DNA of 64,000 nucleotides. Source: Maribellus sediminis (GTDB taxonomy: Bacteria; Bacteroidota; Bacteroidia; Bacteroidales; Prolixibacteraceae). The notes beneath the pieces are model-generated. The model was not told the origin of the DNA, searched no databases, and saw only the letters and a list, made by a program, of their open reading frames with translations. The stretch is from assembly GCF_011799805.1 (NCBI RefSeq), contig NZ_WXUB01000003.1, positions 620,001-684,000 of the forward strand, read 5' to 3'. Positions 62,501 to 64,000 of this stretch are shown here, piece after piece; the stretch's first letter is position 1, and every line of letters starts with the position of its first letter. Both the position numbers and the translations under genes were made by a program.

Positions 62501-64000
62501 CGATCAATTCCCGGCTGTGGTGCATTCCCATTGAGCGTGCACGTAAGCGCTCCAATGCGGCTTCAATCTGTGCTTCGCGAGCCTGTTCTTCAGCTTTTTG
62601 AAGGTCAAGAAAGCGGGTATAAGCTTGTTCAAATACTTTTCCGAAACGTTTGAAAATTTCTTCTTCTTCCTTTGTAAATTTAGTAAGATTCAACCGCTGA
62701 AATATCATAATTGAATTCCTGCAGTGAACAGAAGCCCTGACCCAACCCGGAGCTTTGTATACAAATTCCTGTCTTTCCTTCGGTAATCTTCCAAAATCTG
62801 AATACTTATACAACCACCTGAAATAGCTATCCTTTTCTGCCTTCGAATATTTTTCAGTATAAAAATTGATTTCATTTTTTCTAGCCTCCCAGAACCTGTT
62901 TGGTTGTGGATGATCACTATTGGGAACGTGAAATTTTTCCAGGAACTTTTGTCCGTCCCTGGCATACCAGCTATTCACGCCTTTTTCCCTGTTTTCGAAA
63001 TCAGTGACTATTTGAGAACCGTTAATCTCAATACCCAGTCCACTTATTTCCTTGTCGAGCATCCGGACAACTTCAACGAGTTCTGTACTTTTGTGCATCG
63101 CCATCGATTGGGCACGTACTCTTTCCAGAGATGCTTCGATCTGCGCTTCCCTTGCCTGTACTTCGGCTTTTTGTAAATCGAGGAAACGGGTGTAAGATTG
63201 TTCAAAGACTTTCCCAAAGCGCTTCAAAACATCCTTTTCATCTTCTGAAAACTTTCTTCCATGATGATTAATGATAAAAATACTGGTGTATTTCGAAACC
63301 GCGCAGCATCGGGTATAGCCTCCCGGCCTCGACATAATTTCCTTTTTGCGTTCGGATGGAGCTTCCGTGTAAGGAGGATGTTTGAAAAGGTGATTGAAAA
63401 ACTTTAACTTTTCCTCATTCGTGAATTCCTCAGTATAAAATCCCGGTCCTTTATTTATCCCTTCAATAAGTCCGGAGTATATAGGGTGGTCATAAAAAGG
63501 AATGTGAACGCGCTCCACATAATCTGCAGTACCACCGGCTCCCCAGCAGTTAACTTCAGTCTTATTTTCTTCGTTTATGGCAATAAATGCACCTCCGGTA
63601 ATGGCTATATTAAGACTCTTCAATTGCTGATGGACGGTATTGATCACATCCTGCAATTCGGAAGTATGGTGCATGGCTAACGAACGGCTTCTAACTTTTT
63701 CCAGCGCTGCCTCAATTTCAAGCTCGCCGTTCTGTTTTTTGAGTTCAGCGGTTTTTTCATCGACCAAGCGCTGCAGTTCTTCGTTTTTCTTTTTCCATTC
63801 GTCTTTGTGCCAGGTATCTCCTTCACTGGTGTCGGCACCCATTGATCCGTGAATGTGGACCAGTTTCCAGGTGTTTCCATAATATTCGAATACAGAGCTA
63901 AGCCGCAATGGAATAATGTGTTTGCCTTCTGGCAATTCCATAGAGAGCAATAACTCATCCGTGTAAATGGCAGTATCCTGCTCAGGACTGATCCTACGGT
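59505..64000 (-). CDS. Giant multi-GAF-like sensor histidine kinase (partial, 5' end outside window)
   Basis: An open frame of at least 1497 codons that continues past the window end, so the true start is not visible. It opens with the end of an NTF2/SnoaL-like domain (to about 63.84 kb), then a coiled coil. Six similar modules of about 190 residues follow, each beginning with a helix of the type REAxIEAxLERVRxxSMAM and carrying a GAF-like fold. It ends in a histidine kinase core: H-box LTAGIAHEIQNPLNF near 60.2 kb and ATPase motifs DNGPGIP and TGLGLSLSYDI. No transmembrane helices are visible, so it is probably cytosolic. Overlaps the next kinase by 4 bases. Confidence 0.88.
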   Translation of the reverse strand, partial: RRISPEQDTAIYTDELLLSMELPEGKHIIPLRLSSVFEYYGNTWKLVHIHGSMGADTSEGDTWHKDEWKKKNEELQRLVDEKTAELKKQNGELEIEAALEKVRSRSLAMHHTSELQDVINTVHQQLKSLNIAITGGAFIAINEENKTEVNCWGAGGTADYVERVHIPFYDHPIYSGLIEGINKGPGFYTEEFTNEEKLKFFNHLFKHPPYTEAPSERKKEIMSRPGGYTRCCAVSKYTSIFIINHHGRKFSEDEKDVLKRFGKVFEQSYTRFLDLQKAEVQAREAQIEASLERVRAQSMAMHKSTELVEVVRMLDKEISGLGIEINGSQIVTDFENREKGVNSWYARDGQKFLEKFHVPNSDHPQPNRFWEARKNEINFYTEKYSKAEKDSYFRWLYKYSDFGRLPKERQEFVYKAPGWVRASVHCRNSIMIFQRLNLTKFTKEEEEIFKRFGKVFEQAYTRFLDLQKAEEQAREAQIEAALERLRARSMGMHHSRELIEVVRLLEKEVRGLGIQFVAGTQIITDFSDPKKGVIDWIAVEGRDYLEKFHIPYLDHPIMDNAFQAVQDGKNFYKEKYSKTEKNRFFRLLFKYSDFKRTPVERQKFILEAPGYARSVVVNKNSILVFQRYQSNEFGEEENGIFKRFGVVFDQSYTRFLDLQKAEVQAREAQIEAALERVRSKSLGMQKSEELQNVVSVVFEQLQGLDFALDGAAFIATRIEEFKGFDFWMEDKITKPARFRLPYFDAPSINDFYDAWDDKKDFVSKIYGIEKNIWFEHAFENTDLKIVPQDRKEWILAQTHLTQAFAIQKNSMIGIHAHHAKTLSDQEIDILKRFSKVFEQAYTRFLDLQNAEKQAREAEIEISLERVRAKAMAMRSSKDIPDATLIVFNELSKLGIELFRAGILIFNETPVVDLWSTPLSPDTKTADKVITGTLDTRIHPLLDGIYKAWKDHKDYYSYTLEKQEVESYYNLLKESPGYKFPKIDQYNHRQINHEFFFKEGAIFGYTKNDLTAAEIDIFQRFTKVFSLTYRRYLDIQQAEMQAKEALKQASLDRIRGEIASMRTSEDLNRITPVIWRELQALEVPFIRCGVFIVNETEQKVEVYLSTPEGKALAALNLSFNANDLTKNTLEHWRKKRLFHTHWTSKEFIEWTRSMMELGQVKNARSYQGSASVPESLHLHFVPFKQGMLYVGDKEKLSLEKTELVKTLAEAFSIAYARYEDFKNLEAAKNQIEKTLTELKATQAQLIQSEKMASLGALTAGIAHEIQNPLNFVNNFSEVSNELIDEMKEELAKGDLDEAIEIAGDIKQNLDKINHHGKRAESIVKGMLLHSRGSSGKAEPTDLNALVNEYLRLSYHGFRAKDKSFNADFKLEADESLPKIEVVPQDIGRVFLNLLNNAFYAVDQRAKEKPAGYKPMVSISTARENGLAVIRVKDNGPGIPDSIKEKIFQPFFTTKPTGQGTGLGLSLSYDIVKAHGGTLEITSADKNGTEFSINLPIQS

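Overview
The window is a chromosomal stretch from a Bacteroidota bacterium, most likely a marine or sediment Marinilabiliales/Prolixibacteraceae-type organism (inferred). Pointers are TonB-dependent receptors with N-terminal carboxypeptidase-regulatory-like domains, DUF4292 and DUF6090 proteins, an ECF sigma/anti-sigma/beta-barrel module, TAnnTTTG-type -7 promoter boxes and few obvious Shine-Dalgarno sites. I saw no tRNA, rRNA, CRISPR array or prophage. The only mobile-type element is a single-domain HUH (IS200-like/RAYT) gene at 29.6 kb.

Layout. 0.1-8.3 kb (+ strand): rpiB, a lone lutB-type Fe-S protein, an Rrf2 regulator, hemW (its start codon overlaps that of a divergent vanZ-like gene), then dut, a TPR lipoprotein, a DUF4292 lipoprotein and an EnvC-type murein hydrolase activator. 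8.4-12.4 kb: a small membrane protein, a double-GNAT protein, a Crp/Fnr regulator, an OsmC protein and an aldehyde dehydrogenase. 12.4-23.8 kb (- strand): one long heme operon hemA-C-D-B-L-E-N-G-F-H plus a small membrane protein, covering every step from glutamyl-tRNA to protoheme and carrying both oxygen-independent (HemN) and oxygen-dependent (HemF) coproporphyrinogen oxidases. This suggests heme synthesis across changing oxygen levels. 23.8-29.3 kb: a small membrane ORF, an amidohydrolase lipoprotein, an isoprenylcysteine methyltransferase-like protein, and a sigma/anti-sigma/OMP set.

29.4-30.3 kb holds the RAYT-like gene, flanked on each side by a nested three-arm palindrome built on the core AAGGTT/AACCTT. 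30.4-41.5 kb: ilvE, a MazG-like pyrophosphohydrolase, dtd, two TonB-type receptors, a second OsmC protein, an adenine/adenosine deaminase, an SBF-like transporter and an acyltransferase. 41.6-44.8 kb: a tandem array of four DUF6090 paralogues plus a vestigial fifth copy. They share an almost constant membrane anchor and have unrelated periplasmic parts.

45.4-53.9 kb: a 1306-residue protein with the architecture of soluble adenylyl cyclase (two cyclase-like domains, P-loop ATPase, helical repeats) and apparently degenerate catalytic residues. It converges on a three-gene operon: TPP enzyme, L-amino-acid-oxidase-like flavoprotein, and a KAS III homologue lacking the nucleophilic cysteine. I propose this operon as a small undescribed biosynthetic or catabolic pathway (inference). 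54.0-64.0 kb (- strand): an HD phosphohydrolase, a YitT protein, and a translationally coupled signalling operon. That operon comprises a giant six-module GAF-like histidine kinase (running off the window end), a 7TM kinase with a glycogen-binding-like N-terminus, a stand-alone receiver, and a receiver-adenylate cyclase with intact catalytic residues. It looks like a two-component route to cAMP.
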